64,000 nucleotides of DNA from Macrococcus equipercicus (GCF_004359525.2 NZ_SCWC02000007.1:21747-85746), one strand, 5' to 3'; positions 9,732-19,578 are shown, counted from the first letter of the stretch. Notes: generated from the sequence alone by a model not told the origin. Numbers and translations are program-made.

Positions 9732-10616
9732 ATGACTGAATTTATCGCACTGGATTTTGAAACAGCGAACGGGCAGCCGGCGAGCATATGCAGCGTCGGC
9801 ATGGTCAAAGTGCAGGACAATATGATGACTGAGACTTTCTATACACTAGTGAACCCCGAAACTTATTTTTCAAAAGGGAACATCGCGGTACATGGCATTA
9901 AACCTGAAGACGTGACAGATGCACCGTTGTTTCCGGAAGTCTATCAGCATATGCTTGACTTCATCGGCGAGCTGCCGGTCGTGGCTCACTTTGCACGCTT
10001 TGATATGAATGTGCTTTATGCATCCATCGAACGTTACAATCTTGATATGCCGACGCTGAAATATTTCTGCTCATGCAATATGGCGAGGAAGACTGTTAAA
10101 AATCACAGCTACAGTCTGAAGAATATGATGGCTTATTATAACCTTGACTTCCATGGTCATCACCATGCACTGAACGATGCTAAAGCGAGCGCTATGATCA
10201 CAGTCAGATTATTGAAATCATATCCATCACTGGACGATTACTTGAAAAAGAACGGGTCCTATTTATCTTCCATGAAAAACAAAGCATCACAGCTTGACCG
10301 TTACAATAAGGAGCTCAAAAGCATTAAACCTTCGAGCAGTGACTTCGATATGACGCATCCTTTCCACGACAAAAAAGTGGCCATTACAGGAACGCTTCAC
10401 ATGAAACGCAAAGACATCGTCCAGTATATCGTTGACCACGGCGGCACGTTTGAACTTGATTTGGAGCAGCCGGTCGATATATTTATATTCGGCAGACAGC
10501 GCAGCAATCAACCATCAAAAAAGGAGACAATCATTAAAAATAAGATTGCCTCCGGTCAGGATATATTACTCCTCAGTGATGACAAACTGAAGCAGCTGAT
10601 TACGTTTTATCAGTAG
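9732..10616 (+). CDS. 3'-5' exonuclease (DnaQ fold) with C-terminal BRCT domain
   Basis: A 294-residue protein. The N-terminal DEDD exonuclease (about 1-165) shows ExoI LDFETANG, ExoII AHFARFDMN and ExoIII HHALNDAKAS. A charged linker leads to a BRCT domain (about 210-290, starting KKVAITGTL). It resembles the epsilon-like exonuclease in the same place in S. aureus; a role in DNA repair or RNA/DNA end trimming is likely but untested. Start chosen at MTEFIALD, preceded by AAGGGGGC. Its stop codon directly abuts the stop of the convergent small membrane protein gene, with no terminator between them. Confidence 0.88.
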   Translation: MTEFIALDFETANGQPASICSVGMVKVQDNMMTETFYTLVNPETYFSKGNIAVHGIKPEDVTDAPLFPEVYQHMLDFIGELPVVAHFARFDMNVLYASIERYNLDMPTLKYFCSCNMARKTVKNHSYSLKNMMAYYNLDFHGHHHALNDAKASAMITVRLLKSYPSLDDYLKKNGSYLSSMKNKASQLDRYNKELKSIKPSSSDFDMTHPFHDKKVAITGTLHMKRKDIVQYIVDHGGTFELDLEQPVDIFIFGRQRSNQPSKKETIIKNKIASGQDILLLSDDKLKQLITFYQ

Positions 10617-10823
10617 TTACTTCCTGTTTCTCATATTGTCCTTGATGCGTGTTCGGGATACAGGACGTTCCAGTTTCTGGTCAATCCAGAACAACAGCCC
10701 TGCTATTAACACAATAGCGAGAAGCTTCAGCGGCTCAAAGCCGTTGTCGATGGTGTTCTTTATGAACATCGCTATCAGCACGGCAGTGATTCCTATAATA
10801 GAAAACTTGAATTTCATACTCAT
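10617..10823 (-). CDS. Small two-helix membrane protein, unknown function
   Basis: A 68-residue protein with two hydrophobic helices (SIIGITAVLIAMFI and LLAIVLIAGLLFWI) and a basic C-terminus (RTRIKDNMRNRK). I do not recognise a family. I chose the ATG at 10823 because GAGGAAA lies 6 nt upstream; an ATG at 10838 overlapping the dinB stop (ATGA) is also possible and would give 73 residues. It is last in the CpdB-like/rlmCD/dinB unit. A small protein occupies a similar place near dinB in staphylococci, as I recall. Confidence 0.65.
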   Translation of the reverse strand: MSMKFKFSIIGITAVLIAMFIKNTIDNGFEPLKLLAIVLIAGLLFWIDQKLERPVSRTRIKDNMRNRK

Positions 10824-10834
10824 CACTCGTTTCC

Positions 10835-11902
10835 TCAAATAAAATCATAAATTGTCATGTTCATGAACTGACGTTCTTCTAAATTCCCGACTGTAACACC
10901 GATTAAACGTATCGGCCGGTCGGGATGTTTTAATGCAGTATACAAATCATAACATACATTGTAAATATCTGTAGTATCGGACACTCGGTAAGGCAGCTTC
11001 AGCTGTCTGGATGTCGAGCGGAAGTCAGACTCTTTCATTTTCACAGTGACTACATCGCCTGTCAGACCGTAGCGGTTCAGCTTGTCACTCACCTGCTGTG
11101 AGAGCTGACGGATGATACCGAGTATTTCATCATCATCGTTTTTATCGACAGCGAACGTCGTCTCTTTGCCGATCGACTTTCTGATGCGCTCTGCTTTGAC
11201 TGTCGAATGATCAATACCGCGTGCATAGTCATAGAGTCTCGGCCCCCGCTTACCGAACCGTTTGATGAGTTCACGTTCTGTCAGCTGATAAAGGTCAAGT
11301 CCGGTGTGAATGCCGTCCTGCTTCATCTTCTCCTCAGTCACACGGCCGACGCCCGGAAAAGCACCAATCGGCAGCTTCATCAATATGTCATGGACATTCC
11401 CGTGATGGATAATCGTCAGACCATCCGGCTTATTCATTCCAGATGACAGTTTAGCGAGAAACTTATTATAGGAGACGCCCGCTGAACATGTCAGACGGGT
11501 CGCTTCAAAAATATCGCGTTTAATGAACGCCGCAATACGTGATGCCGGCATATCCCGTCTCACGAGATGCGTGATATCCAGATACGCCTCATCAAAAGCG
11601 ACCGGCTGCACATGCTCAGTGTAACTTCTGAATATCGCCATGATTTTCTCTGATTCATCGCGGTAAACATCAAACCGCGGCCTGACATAATAACCGTCCG
11701 GACAGAGCTGGTGGGCACGGCTCATCGGCATGGCTGAATGCACCCCGAACTTTCTCGCTTCATAGCTCGCCGTCGCGACTACACCTCTTGAGCTTGATTT
11801 ACCGCCGACAATGACCGGCTTGCCCTGAAGCTTAGGATTATCACGCTGCTCTATCTGCGCATAGAAGGCATCCATATCGACATGGAGTATTCTTCTTTCC
11901 AT
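10835..11902 (-). CDS. dinB: DNA polymerase IV
   Basis: Y-family translesion DNA polymerase, 355 residues. Catalytic acidic residues appear in [17 protein letters not shown] and [10 protein letters not shown]; the [17 protein letters not shown] segment, the helix-hairpin-helix region ([17 protein letters not shown]) and a little-finger domain follow. It lets replication pass damaged bases at low fidelity. AAGGGATG lies inside the end of rlmCD, 4 nt between genes, so it is cotranscribed with it. No LexA box is visible just before it, so SOS control is not evident. Confidence 0.95.
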   Translation of the reverse strand: MERRILHVDMDAFYAQIEQRDNPKLQGKPVIVGGKSSSRGVVATASYEARKFGVHSAMPMSRAHQLCPDGYYVRPRFDVYRDESEKIMAIFRSYTEHVQPVAFDEAYLDITHLVRRDMPASRIAAFIKRDIFEATRLTCSAGVSYNKFLAKLSSGMNKPDGLTIIHHGNVHDILMKLPIGAFPGVGRVTEEKMKQDGIHTGLDLYQLTERELIKRFGKRGPRLYDYARGIDHSTVKAERIRKSIGKETTFAVDKNDDDEILGIIRQLSQQVSDKLNRYGLTGDVVTVKMKESDFRSTSRQLKLPYRVSDTTDIYNVCYDLYTALKHPDRPIRLIGVTVGNLEERQFMNMTIYDFI

Positions 11903-11906
11903 AGCA

Positions 11907-13253
11907 TCATCCCTTGAGCGTCATCCGACAGACCGCTTCGACATGCGTTGTCTGCGGGAACATATCAACAGGTGTCATTTCATCGATGATATAAAGTTCT
12001 GCCAGACTCTGAATATCCCGCATCAATGTCGCAGGATTACAGGAGACATAGACAATACGTTCTGGTTTCAGTGCTTTCAATGTATCGATGAAGAGTGGAT
12101 CACAGCCCTTTCTCGGCGGGTCAATCATGACAACGTGAGGCTTCACGCCCTGCTGCTGCCACTTGATGATGATGTCCTCTGCCTTACCTGCCTCAAAATG
12201 CGTGTTCGATAAGCCGTTCAGTGCTGCATTCTTCTCTGCATCCTTGATGGCCTTCTCGACGATTTCCACGCCATATACGCGTTCAGCATGCGCTGCCATA
12301 AATAAGCCGATGGTACCGACACCGCAGTATGAGTCAATGACATTCTGACGGCCGTTCAGTTCGGCATAGTCAAGCGCCTGCTGGTAGAGCTTCTCGGTCT
12401 GTTCATGGTTGACCTGATAGAAGCTCATATCTGATATCTCAAATTTGAGTTCAGCCAGCTGATCCTGTATCTCATCTTTCCCTCTGATTGTCTTTGACTT
12501 GCTGCCCATAATGACGTTCGTCCGCTCCGGATTGATATTCTGTCTGACACTGACGATAGCCGGGAATTTCGTCATCATATGCTCTGCGATGACATCAGCC
12601 TGTTCAAGACGACTGTTTTTCGTCACGAGGACAAGCATCGTCTCGTCGATTCGCGTACCGCTTCTGATGACAATGTGTCTCAAGTTACCGCTATGACGCC
12701 GTTCGTCATAAATGCTGACGTTCAGTTCGTTCAGCAGCCGCCGCAGCTCATTCATGATATCATCGTGACTTTCCTTCTGGATGATGCATTCTTCAATCGG
12801 GACGATGTCATGTGAACGCGGTCTGTAGAAACCGGTCACTATCTCATCTTCCCGTTTCACAGGAAGCTGACTTTTATTGCGGTAACGCCATGGATTTTCC
12901 ATGCCGATGATCGGGCGCACCGGGATATCAAGCTTCGTCATTTTGCGGATGAGATTTCTGACCTGCTCTTCTTTCATCTGCAGCTGGGCGTCATAAGATA
13001 AATGCTGAATGTTGCAGCCGCCGCACTGATAATAGTAAATACACGGCGGTGTCACTCTGTCCGGGCTTTCTTCGACAATGGAAACCAGCCTGCCGATTCC
13101 GAAGCCTTTGCTCATTTTTATGACTTTAACTGTCACTTTTTCACCTTTGACTGTGTTAGGTACAAATATAGGATAACCGTCGAACTTGATGACACCATTG
13201 CCTTCATGGGTGTAATCAATGACACGTCCTGTCAATATATCGTTTTTATTCAT
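11907..13253 (-). CDS. rlmCD: 23S rRNA (uracil-5-)-methyltransferase, RlmCD/RumA type
   Basis: SAM-dependent rRNA methyltransferase, 448 residues. An N-terminal TRAM domain (about 1-55) binds RNA. Cysteines in [17 protein letters not shown] fit the [4Fe-4S] site, together with a later Cys in VPIEECII. The SAM motif [13 protein letters not shown] and nucleophile Cys in [10 protein letters not shown] complete the fold. Bacillus RlmCD (YefA) methylates U747 and U1939; I infer the same here. Its start shares one base with the upstream phosphoesterase stop (TAATG). Confidence 0.92.
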   Translation of the reverse strand: MNKNDILTGRVIDYTHEGNGVIKFDGYPIFVPNTVKGEKVTVKVIKMSKGFGIGRLVSIVEESPDRVTPPCIYYYQCGGCNIQHLSYDAQLQMKEEQVRNLIRKMTKLDIPVRPIIGMENPWRYRNKSQLPVKREDEIVTGFYRPRSHDIVPIEECIIQKESHDDIMNELRRLLNELNVSIYDERRHSGNLRHIVIRSGTRIDETMLVLVTKNSRLEQADVIAEHMMTKFPAIVSVRQNINPERTNVIMGSKSKTIRGKDEIQDQLAELKFEISDMSFYQVNHEQTEKLYQQALDYAELNGRQNVIDSYCGVGTIGLFMAAHAERVYGVEIVEKAIKDAEKNAALNGLSNTHFEAGKAEDIIIKWQQQGVKPHVVMIDPPRKGCDPLFIDTLKALKPERIVYVSCNPATLMRDIQSLAELYIIDEMTPVDMFPQTTHVEAVCRMTLKG

Positions 13254-15052
13254 TATGTCCTCAATTCTTTCGTATCTATTTCAAATAAAGCATAGCCGTC
13301 TGCCAGCTGTGACTTCAGCGTGACGGGGTAATGGGCTGCCACTGTTTGTGCATGCCGGCTTGTCTTGATCAAGTAGCGGCCGTCCTCAAGCAGTTTAAAC
13401 GGTATATGCGGCGTGAAGTCAACGCCCTGTGTTTTCACGTAATGGCTGACCGCATCCCGCACTTCAATGTCATCCAGCGGAACGACCGAGACCGCATCAT
13501 CCTTCAGAAAAGGCGTGAAGTTTGCCCGGTAGTCATGGGTCAGCACTATATATATCTCTTCGTCATCAAGCGGCGCGCCTTGATAAGTGACGGCTGTCAC
13601 TCTTTCTGAGTCGCTGATTTTTATGCCGGCATGATTATAGCGTGGCGGCTGTGCAAGGCTGATCGTGTAGTCCAGCTCATAGAACAGATCCATGTTGTAG
13701 CTCGGAAAACCAGGCGCTATCGACTGATTTTCCTTCAGTAAATATGGCGCGCCGTCCGTATTGAATGCAGAGGCACTCCACTCGAGCCATTCTTTGAGGA
13801 GACGACCCGGTACATTGAGCGCCGTCAGCTTGTTCGGAAAACGGTAGATGCTCATCACATCTTTCAATGTTATATCACCGGGCTTCACCATGACGTAGTC
13901 GTCGCCACCGTCTCTCCCTGCCTTCAATGGTGCTGATGTCGATATAATGTTCATACCGGCTGTACCAACGCGCGCGGAGAAGGCAGAGCGTGTGCTTTTA
14001 GCAATCAGTTCCACTGCTCTGCTCGGCGCGACTTGACTGAAGAAACTTTCTATCTCATGACTTGTGCAGCCGACTTTACTGTTGATGAACGCGAGCACGT
14101 CATGATGCGTGCGCTCATTGACTGCAGCGAGCTGCGGCTCAACAGGTTCACCTTTCAGTCCGATGACTTCGCTCTTCCCGTCCTTAATAGTAAAGCCGTT
14201 TTCACCGTAAGTGAGCGTCAGCTGGATCACGCCTAAATGCGTGCCGAAAGAAACCGGCTGAACGGCAAACGTCCCGTTAATCGTCCCTCTTTCAGCATCG
14301 ACGTAGTCTACAGCACTGTAGTCACCACCAGGGAACTGCTGATGCGTATGACCGAAGATCATGGCGTCAATATCAGCAATCGTACTGATCAGATGGACTT
14401 GATTTTCAAGGCCCGGTATTTCTCCCTGCGACGGATCGAAACCTGAATGACATAGACATATGATGATATCACACTGGCCCTTAATTTGTCCTGCCCAGTG
14501 TCCAGCAGCCTCATACATATCATCCACTATCAACTGACCATCAAGGATGGCTTTATCCCATATCAAGATCTGCTCCGGTACAACGCCGATCACGCCGACT
14601 TTAACGGTCCTGCCGTCAGCAAATGTTCTGCTGATAATTGTATGCGTCTTGAAAATGTATTCTCCTGCGCTGTTTTTAACGTTGCAGTTCACGACCGGAA
14701 AATTTGCTTGTGCCATCGTGTCGAACAAGAAATCGAGCCCGTAGTTGAACTCATGGTTGCCTAACGTCCCCGCATCATAGCCGATTTCATTCATGATATT
14801 GATCACCGGATGTACGGCGGGTCTATTACCCACCGCATAATCCGCCACAAGATTGCCCTGCAGAACATCCCCGTTATCGACGACAATAGTCTGTATATCA
14901 CGTCCGTCATTCTGTGCCTTCAATGCTTTAATTTTACTGCCTGCAAGTATGAACCCATTCGCTTCCTGCGGCTGGTCCATAAAGTAATCATACAAGCTGA
15001 TATGAGCATGAACATCTGTCGTTCCTAAAATCATCAATTGATAGTCTGTCAT
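13253..15052 (-). CDS. CpdB/UshA-family bifunctional metallophosphoesterase/5'-nucleotidase, no signal peptide
   Basis: A 599-residue calcineurin-like phosphoesterase (about 5-290) joined to a 5'-nucleotidase C-terminal domain (about 345-510). Metal motifs are DVHAH, DNGDVLQGN, TLGNHEFNYGLDFL, CHSGFD and GHTHQQF. The sequence between the motifs is closest to 2',3'-cyclic-nucleotide phosphodiesterases (CpdB) in my judgement. Such enzymes are usually secreted; this one starts MTDYQLMILGTTDV with no signal peptide or anchor, so it should be cytoplasmic. It is first in a unit with rlmCD and dinB. Substrate not determined. Confidence 0.88.
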   Translation of the reverse strand: MTDYQLMILGTTDVHAHISLYDYFMDQPQEANGFILAGSKIKALKAQNDGRDIQTIVVDNGDVLQGNLVADYAVGNRPAVHPVINIMNEIGYDAGTLGNHEFNYGLDFLFDTMAQANFPVVNCNVKNSAGEYIFKTHTIISRTFADGRTVKVGVIGVVPEQILIWDKAILDGQLIVDDMYEAAGHWAGQIKGQCDIIICLCHSGFDPSQGEIPGLENQVHLISTIADIDAMIFGHTHQQFPGGDYSAVDYVDAERGTINGTFAVQPVSFGTHLGVIQLTLTYGENGFTIKDGKSEVIGLKGEPVEPQLAAVNERTHHDVLAFINSKVGCTSHEIESFFSQVAPSRAVELIAKSTRSAFSARVGTAGMNIISTSAPLKAGRDGGDDYVMVKPGDITLKDVMSIYRFPNKLTALNVPGRLLKEWLEWSASAFNTDGAPYLLKENQSIAPGFPSYNMDLFYELDYTISLAQPPRYNHAGIKISDSERVTAVTYQGAPLDDEEIYIVLTHDYRANFTPFLKDDAVSVVPLDDIEVRDAVSHYVKTQGVDFTPHIPFKLLEDGRYLIKTSRHAQTVAAHYPVTLKSQLADGYALFEIDTKELRT

Positions 15053-15105
15053 CGGTCTCCACCTTTCTATTCTATTTTATTCCAACATGAATTCATTGTC
15101 ACATA

Positions 15106-15130
15106 GATTACACGGGAGCGATATGGGTAT
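15106..15130 (+). promoter_or_regulatory. Possible sigma-B-type promoter before the SDR gene
   Basis: GATTAC, 13 bp, then GGGTAT. The -10 matches the sigma-B consensus fully and the -35 (GTTTAA) at four of six. Position, about 30 bp before the AAAAGGAGTG ribosome site, is suitable. Tentative. Confidence 0.35.
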
Positions 15131-15165
15131 ATGGAAGCTAGACTGATTAAAAGGAGTGTAGTTAT

Positions 15166-15984
15166 ATGTATAATGACTTAAAAGATAAAGTAGCGCTCGT
15201 CACAGGCGGCTCTTCTGGTATCGGTAAAGCGATTGCTGAGCGTTTTGCCGCAGAAGGCATGAAAGTAGCAATCAACTATCATTCAGGTTCTGAAGCTGCG
15301 GAAGAAATGGTGAAGGCCATTAAAGAACAGGGCGGAGAAGCAATTGCCATCAAAGCTGACACAACAAAAGAAGAAGAATTTCTGGCGATGTTCAAAGAAA
15401 CGATCGATACGTTCGGTGCCCTGCACGTCATGGTGAATAATGCCGGCATCCAAAAAGATATCGTCAGCCATGAGATGACGACGGAAGAATTCGATCAAGT
15501 CATGAACGTCAATCTCCGCGGTACATTTATCGGCTGCAGAGAAGCGATCAAGCAGTTCATGAAGCAGAAATATAAAGGGAACATCATCAATGTTTCAAGC
15601 GTCCACGAAATTATTCCATGGCCGCATTACGCCCAGTATTGTGCGAGTAAGGGCGGCGTCAAACTCCTCACTCAAAGTTTAGCGATGGAATACGCCCGCG
15701 TGCAGATCCGCGTGAACAATATTGCGCCGGGTTCTGTCGATACACCGATCAATGCGGCAAACTTCGATACTGAAGAAAAGAAAAAAGGCGCAGAGGACTT
15801 TGTGCCGATGGGTTATGTTGCTGAGCCGGCAGAGATGGCTAACATCGCTGCTTTCCTCGCAAGTAAGGAATCTAAGTACATCACCGGACAGACTATCGTT
15901 TCTGACGGCGGACTGTCGCTCTATCCATCACACCGTAACTGGGAATATGATGAACTGGCGGCAGAATTTACTGACGAAATATAA
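15166..15984 (+). CDS. Glucose 1-dehydrogenase-like short-chain dehydrogenase
   Basis: Classical SDR of 272 residues. NAD(P) motif TGGSSGIGKAIAE (about 14-26), NNAG (about 91-94), catalytic Ser in INVSSVHE and YxxxK in YCASK. The body resembles Bacillus glucose 1-dehydrogenase (beta-D-glucose to gluconolactone), with a C-terminal SLYPSHRNWEYDELAAEF extension. The preceding AAAAGGAGTG ribosome site is strong. Monocistronic with a terminator. Sugar specificity cannot be read from the sequence. Confidence 0.85.
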   Translation: MYNDLKDKVALVTGGSSGIGKAIAERFAAEGMKVAINYHSGSEAAEEMVKAIKEQGGEAIAIKADTTKEEEFLAMFKETIDTFGALHVMVNNAGIQKDIVSHEMTTEEFDQVMNVNLRGTFIGCREAIKQFMKQKYKGNIINVSSVHEIIPWPHYAQYCASKGGVKLLTQSLAMEYARVQIRVNNIAPGSVDTPINAANFDTEEKKKGAEDFVPMGYVAEPAEMANIAAFLASKESKYITGQTIVSDGGLSLYPSHRNWEYDELAAEFTDEI

Positions 15985-16021
15985 CAGAGTCATAATAAAC
16001 TAGTGGATTGCCAGCTAAACT

Positions 16022-16070
16022 TAAAAACAGCCTCCCATCTTTGCAGCTTAAGATGGGAGGCTGTTTTGTT
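16022..16070. terminator. Bidirectional terminator between SDR gene and dgkB
   Basis: Stem AACAGCCTCCCATCTT with an 8-base loop, flanked by A-run and T-run, serving two convergent genes. Confidence 0.85.
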
Positions 16071-16096
16071 AACGAACTGTTACGGCTATACGCCGA

Positions 16097-17077
16097 TTAC
16101 TGTCCGGTTAGACTACTGTCTCGGATTTCTTTCTGATACTGGCCGTCGATTTCATTTTTCTTCTGCACATTATTCTCCTTCTCCAGTCTTTCCAGCGGAC
16201 TGAAGACATTGACGTGCCGCTCAAGGTTGATGAAGTGCGCCGGCAGTATGCCACCGAACTCACCGTCCACATTCAGCTGCACTTTCTCAAATGACGATAC
16301 TTTCACATCTTTCGCCTTCACATAATGAACTTTCGGATGCTTTAAATGCTCTCCTCTCGTTGCAAGCGTAAATATATGGCCGAACTCCGCGATATTCACT
16401 TTCTCAAGGAACAGCACTGTAAAGTAGCCGTCGTTAATCGATGCTTCAGGCGCCAGCTTCTCGAAGCCGCCGACTGAATTAGTCAGTCCGATCAAGAACA
16501 GCATGACTTCTCCGGTAAATACTTCTCCGTCATATTCAATGCGTACATCTGACGCTTTAATCTCAGGCAGCATTTCAAGCCCTTTGACGTAATAGGCGAG
16601 CGGCCCGATCATCGTCTTCAGCTTGCTCGGTGCCTCGTATGAGATCTCTGTGATCTTACCGCCGCCTGCTATGTTGATGAAGTAGCGGTTATTCATCTTG
16701 CCGATATCGACCGGCACTGTCTCACCGTCAATAATGACGTCCACCGCTTCCATAATATCTTTCGGGATCACAAGCGCTCGTCCGAAGTCATTGACGGTTC
16801 CCATCGGTATAATGCCGATGTCAGGAATGTTGTCCTGTTCAGCCACACCGTTAATGACTTCGTTCAATGTCCCGTCTCCGCCCGCTGCAATAATCAGATC
16901 GAACTCCTCTTTTAACGCAGCTCTTGCCGCCACTGTTGCATCGCCGACTGCTGTCGTCGCATGAGCACTCGTCTCAAAGCCTGCCTGTTCCAGTTTAATC
17001 AGCACATCCGGCAGTGCTTTTTTAAACTGTTCCCGGCCAGATGTCGGATTATAGATGATTCTTGCTTTTTTTCTCAT
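16097..17077 (-). CDS. dgkB: Diacylglycerol kinase DgkB
   Basis: Soluble lipid kinase of 326 residues with the DAGK catalytic core: IIYNPTSGREQFKK and AAGGDGTLNEVINGV (nucleotide-binding GGDG motif). It returns diacylglycerol, released in lipoteichoic acid synthesis, to phosphatidic acid. The last about 25 residues (KENNVQKKNEIDGQYQKEIR...) are polar and may be lineage-specific. Its start shares one base with the stop of the upstream small membrane protein (TAATG). Last gene of a three-gene minus-strand unit. Confidence 0.92.
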   Translation of the reverse strand: MRKKARIIYNPTSGREQFKKALPDVLIKLEQAGFETSAHATTAVGDATVAARAALKEEFDLIIAAGGDGTLNEVINGVAEQDNIPDIGIIPMGTVNDFGRALVIPKDIMEAVDVIIDGETVPVDIGKMNNRYFINIAGGGKITEISYEAPSKLKTMIGPLAYYVKGLEMLPEIKASDVRIEYDGEVFTGEVMLFLIGLTNSVGGFEKLAPEASINDGYFTVLFLEKVNIAEFGHIFTLATRGEHLKHPKVHYVKAKDVKVSSFEKVQLNVDGEFGGILPAHFINLERHVNVFSPLERLEKENNVQKKNEIDGQYQKEIRDSSLTGQ

Positions 17078-17274
17078 TATCTTTCTCCATCTTCTTTATT
17101 TTCTTTAATGAACTCCCGCTCTTTTACATACATTCTGAACAATGTGAAAGTAACTACTACAATCAGTATTTGCAGCAGCTTATGCATCCAGCCTTCAGTC
17201 AGCTGCATAAATAAAAGCGTGATCAGCACTAAATTGACAGCAATCAATGCGATATAAACCAAATTTTTGTTCAT
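17077..17274 (-). CDS. Small two-helix membrane protein, unknown function
   Basis: A 65-residue protein: two transmembrane helices (LVYIALIAVNLVLITLLFM and LLQILIVVVTFTLFRMYV) and a charged C-terminal tail (KEREFIKENKEDGER). It is squeezed between the HerA-like ATPase (4-nt overlap) and dgkB (1-nt overlap), so it is very likely translated and coupled to both. Family not recognised. Its position next to a membrane-lipid kinase hints at an envelope role, but this is only context. Confidence 0.7.
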   Translation of the reverse strand: MNKNLVYIALIAVNLVLITLLFMQLTEGWMHKLLQILIVVVTFTLFRMYVKEREFIKENKEDGER

Positions 17275-18698
17275 CGTCTGCGTCCACCGAAAATATTTCT
17301 GACAATTTCGCGGCCGATCTGCCTGCCGACACTCGTCAGCACAGATGCCGCTACGCGCTGCAGTTCAGATGGTTTTTCTTTTTGCGGTCTTGCTTTTTTC
17401 GCTGTGACTTTCGGCGCCTCCTGCTCATCTTCGAACTTCTGCTTGAGCAGTTCGTACGCACTTTCGCGGTCGAGTGTCTGATTATAGACGGCATGCAGCG
17501 GATTCGCCTTCAGCAGTGCGGCTGCAATATCGGGCTCAATCACTCCGATCTTACTTTCCGGCGGTCTTATGAATGCACGTTCGACGATCATCGGCTGACC
17601 TTCTTCATTCAGAAATGAGATCAGGGCCTCTCCTGTCTTCAGCTCACCGATAGCAGACGCCACATCAATGTCCGGATTCTGTCTGAACGTCTCAGCTGCG
17701 CTTTTGACCGCTTTCTGGTCGCGCGGCGTAAAGGCACGCAATGCATGCTGGACGCGGTTACCGAGCTGACCGAGCACCTCATCCGGCAGATCGACCGGAT
17801 TTTGAGTGATGAAATAGACGCCTACTCCTTTTGAACGGATCAGACGTACCACCTGTTCTACTTGCGTGATAAATGCTTGATTGGCATCCTTGAACAATAA
17901 ATGTGCCTCATCAAAGAAGAAGACAAGCTTCGGCTGATCCAGATCTCCTACTTCCGGCAGCACTTCGAATAACTCTGTCAGCAGCCAGAGCAGAAATGTC
18001 GTGTAAAGCAGCGGCTGCATATAGAGGTCGCCCGCCTGCAGAACATTGATGACGCCTTTACCATCGACCTTCGCCATGAAATCTTCCAGCTTCAAAGCCG
18101 GTTCCCCGAAGAACTGAGCGGCACCCTGACTTTCAAGCTCAAGCAGCTTACGCTGAACCGCACCGATTGATTGCTTCGAAATGTTGCCGTACTGACTTAT
18201 ATAATCATTGCTGTTGTCCGCCATATGCCGCAGCAGTGCCTGTAAATCTTTCAGATCAAGAAGCACCAGTCCTTTATCATCACTGATTTTAAAGGCCATA
18301 TTAAGCAGCCCTGCCTGCGTGTCATTGAGCAGCAGCAGCCGTGACAATAACAGCGGCCCCATTTCAGTGATTGTCGCTCTGACAGGTGTGCCGTTTTTAC
18401 CGAAGACATCCCACAATCTGACAGGAAAGTGCTGCGGCTGATAATCAATCAGCTGAAGAGTATCCAGCCGCTCCTGAATCTTATCAGTGACTGTCATCGT
18501 TTCAGCGAGACTTGCAAGGTCGCCTTTAACGTCAGCCAGGAATACCGGTACACCGGCCTTTGAGAATTGTTCAGCCATTACTTTCAAAGTAATGGTTTTG
18601 CCTGTCCCTGTTGCTCCGGCAATCAAACCGTGGCGATTGGCCATTTTAAGATTTAAAGCAATATCACTACTATTTTTCGCTATATTCAGCCCAGTCAT
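17271..18698 (-). CDS. HerA-like P-loop ATPase, DUF853 (YjgR) family
   Basis: A 475-residue ATPase. Walker A GATGTGKTITLK (about 28-39), Walker B-type FFFDEAHLLF, and LIRSKGVGVYFITQNP fit the HerA/FtsK-like superfamily, DUF853 group. The C-terminus is basic and Arg-rich (KKARPQKEKP...GRQIGREIVRNIFGGRRR). The function of YjgR-type proteins is not established; DNA translocation is a guess from the fold. First gene of the unit with the small membrane protein and dgkB, with a 4-nt overlap downstream. Confidence 0.85.
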   Translation of the reverse strand: MTGLNIAKNSSDIALNLKMANRHGLIAGATGTGKTITLKVMAEQFSKAGVPVFLADVKGDLASLAETMTVTDKIQERLDTLQLIDYQPQHFPVRLWDVFGKNGTPVRATITEMGPLLLSRLLLLNDTQAGLLNMAFKISDDKGLVLLDLKDLQALLRHMADNSNDYISQYGNISKQSIGAVQRKLLELESQGAAQFFGEPALKLEDFMAKVDGKGVINVLQAGDLYMQPLLYTTFLLWLLTELFEVLPEVGDLDQPKLVFFFDEAHLLFKDANQAFITQVEQVVRLIRSKGVGVYFITQNPVDLPDEVLGQLGNRVQHALRAFTPRDQKAVKSAAETFRQNPDIDVASAIGELKTGEALISFLNEEGQPMIVERAFIRPPESKIGVIEPDIAAALLKANPLHAVYNQTLDRESAYELLKQKFEDEQEAPKVTAKKARPQKEKPSELQRVAASVLTSVGRQIGREIVRNIFGGRRR

Positions 18699-18761
18699 TT
18701 ATATCACTCTTTCACATTTTATTGTTATCATCATTGTACCTAATTTATTCAATTATGCAAT

Positions 18762-18793
18762 TTTAGAAAAAAAAAGACCCGCATGCGGGTTTT
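18762..18793 (-). terminator. Terminator of the GrpB-family gene
   Basis: Palindromic ACCCGCATGCGGGT followed on the minus strand by a run of nine T, adjoining the GrpB-family stop codon. Confidence 0.8.
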
Positions 18794-19316
18794 AACGTTT
18801 CATTGATTGGTACCAGCTGATGGCATCCCGTTCTAGAGATGAGACATACTCATTCCTTGCAGTGTGATAGTCCGGCGAGTCATCGCTGTATTGAAAGGCA
18901 AGCTTCTCTTTTAAGGCATATGCCGTTCTAATATCAGCATGCACCCTTAAATAATCTCTTACTGCCAGCCTTCTGTCGACCACTTCATAATTAGTCTTTT
19001 CAACCATAATGATGACACGGGTCAGATTATCGATTTCTCTCGTAAATGATTTGCAGCGTTCGTCTGCGCAGATGGACAGCTCTGCCGCGCGATAGCCGGC
19101 AAGAGTCATCGCTTCTGAATACTGGTCAATTTTATCGATGTTTTTGACGACAGGCAGTATATCCATCGACTGATTGCCGGGCATATCCTGGACGGCAGTG
19201 CTGCCGACATGGTGGATCTCAACAATCTCATTTCGGAAAATCTCAATCAGCTGCTTAGCTTCAGCTATAAATATTTTATGATAATCTGTGACATTCCACG
19301 GGGTATAATCAATCAT
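18792..19316 (-). CDS. GrpB-family (UPF0157) protein, nucleotidyltransferase-like
   Basis: A 174-residue protein with the family's HHVGSTAVQDMPGNQSMDILPVV segment (usual form HVGSTAVPGLxAKPxIDI), then RVIIMVEK and LAVRDYLRVH. GrpB-type proteins adopt a nucleotidyltransferase-like fold; biological role is generally unknown, some relatives are acetyltransferase-associated or CoA-linked. AAGTGGAGGATTT before the ATG is a good ribosome site. Here the usual KP is replaced (GNQSMDI), so activity could be altered. Single gene with its own terminator. Confidence 0.82.
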   Translation of the reverse strand: MIDYTPWNVTDYHKIFIAEAKQLIEIFRNEIVEIHHVGSTAVQDMPGNQSMDILPVVKNIDKIDQYSEAMTLAGYRAAELSICADERCKSFTREIDNLTRVIIMVEKTNYEVVDRRLAVRDYLRVHADIRTAYALKEKLAFQYSDDSPDYHTARNEYVSSLERDAISWYQSMKR

Positions 19317-19578
19317 ATAAATCCTCCACTTTTGGTATGTCTCTACTTTTCCGCTATTCTATCACAATAAATGTAAATATTCTATTAAGATTGTGTATAT
19401 TTTCAACAAAAATCCATTTACAGCGGACTAGACAATAACTAATACCTCGTTATGAAAATGCTAAACATGCTGTCAAGGCGTTGTAAATTATTTGTTAAAG
19501 CCAATATAGTTGTATAAATTTTTTCCTGCGTTTGCTAAAATTGAATTATTGACCATCATGTCGGGAGGAAAGGCATCA

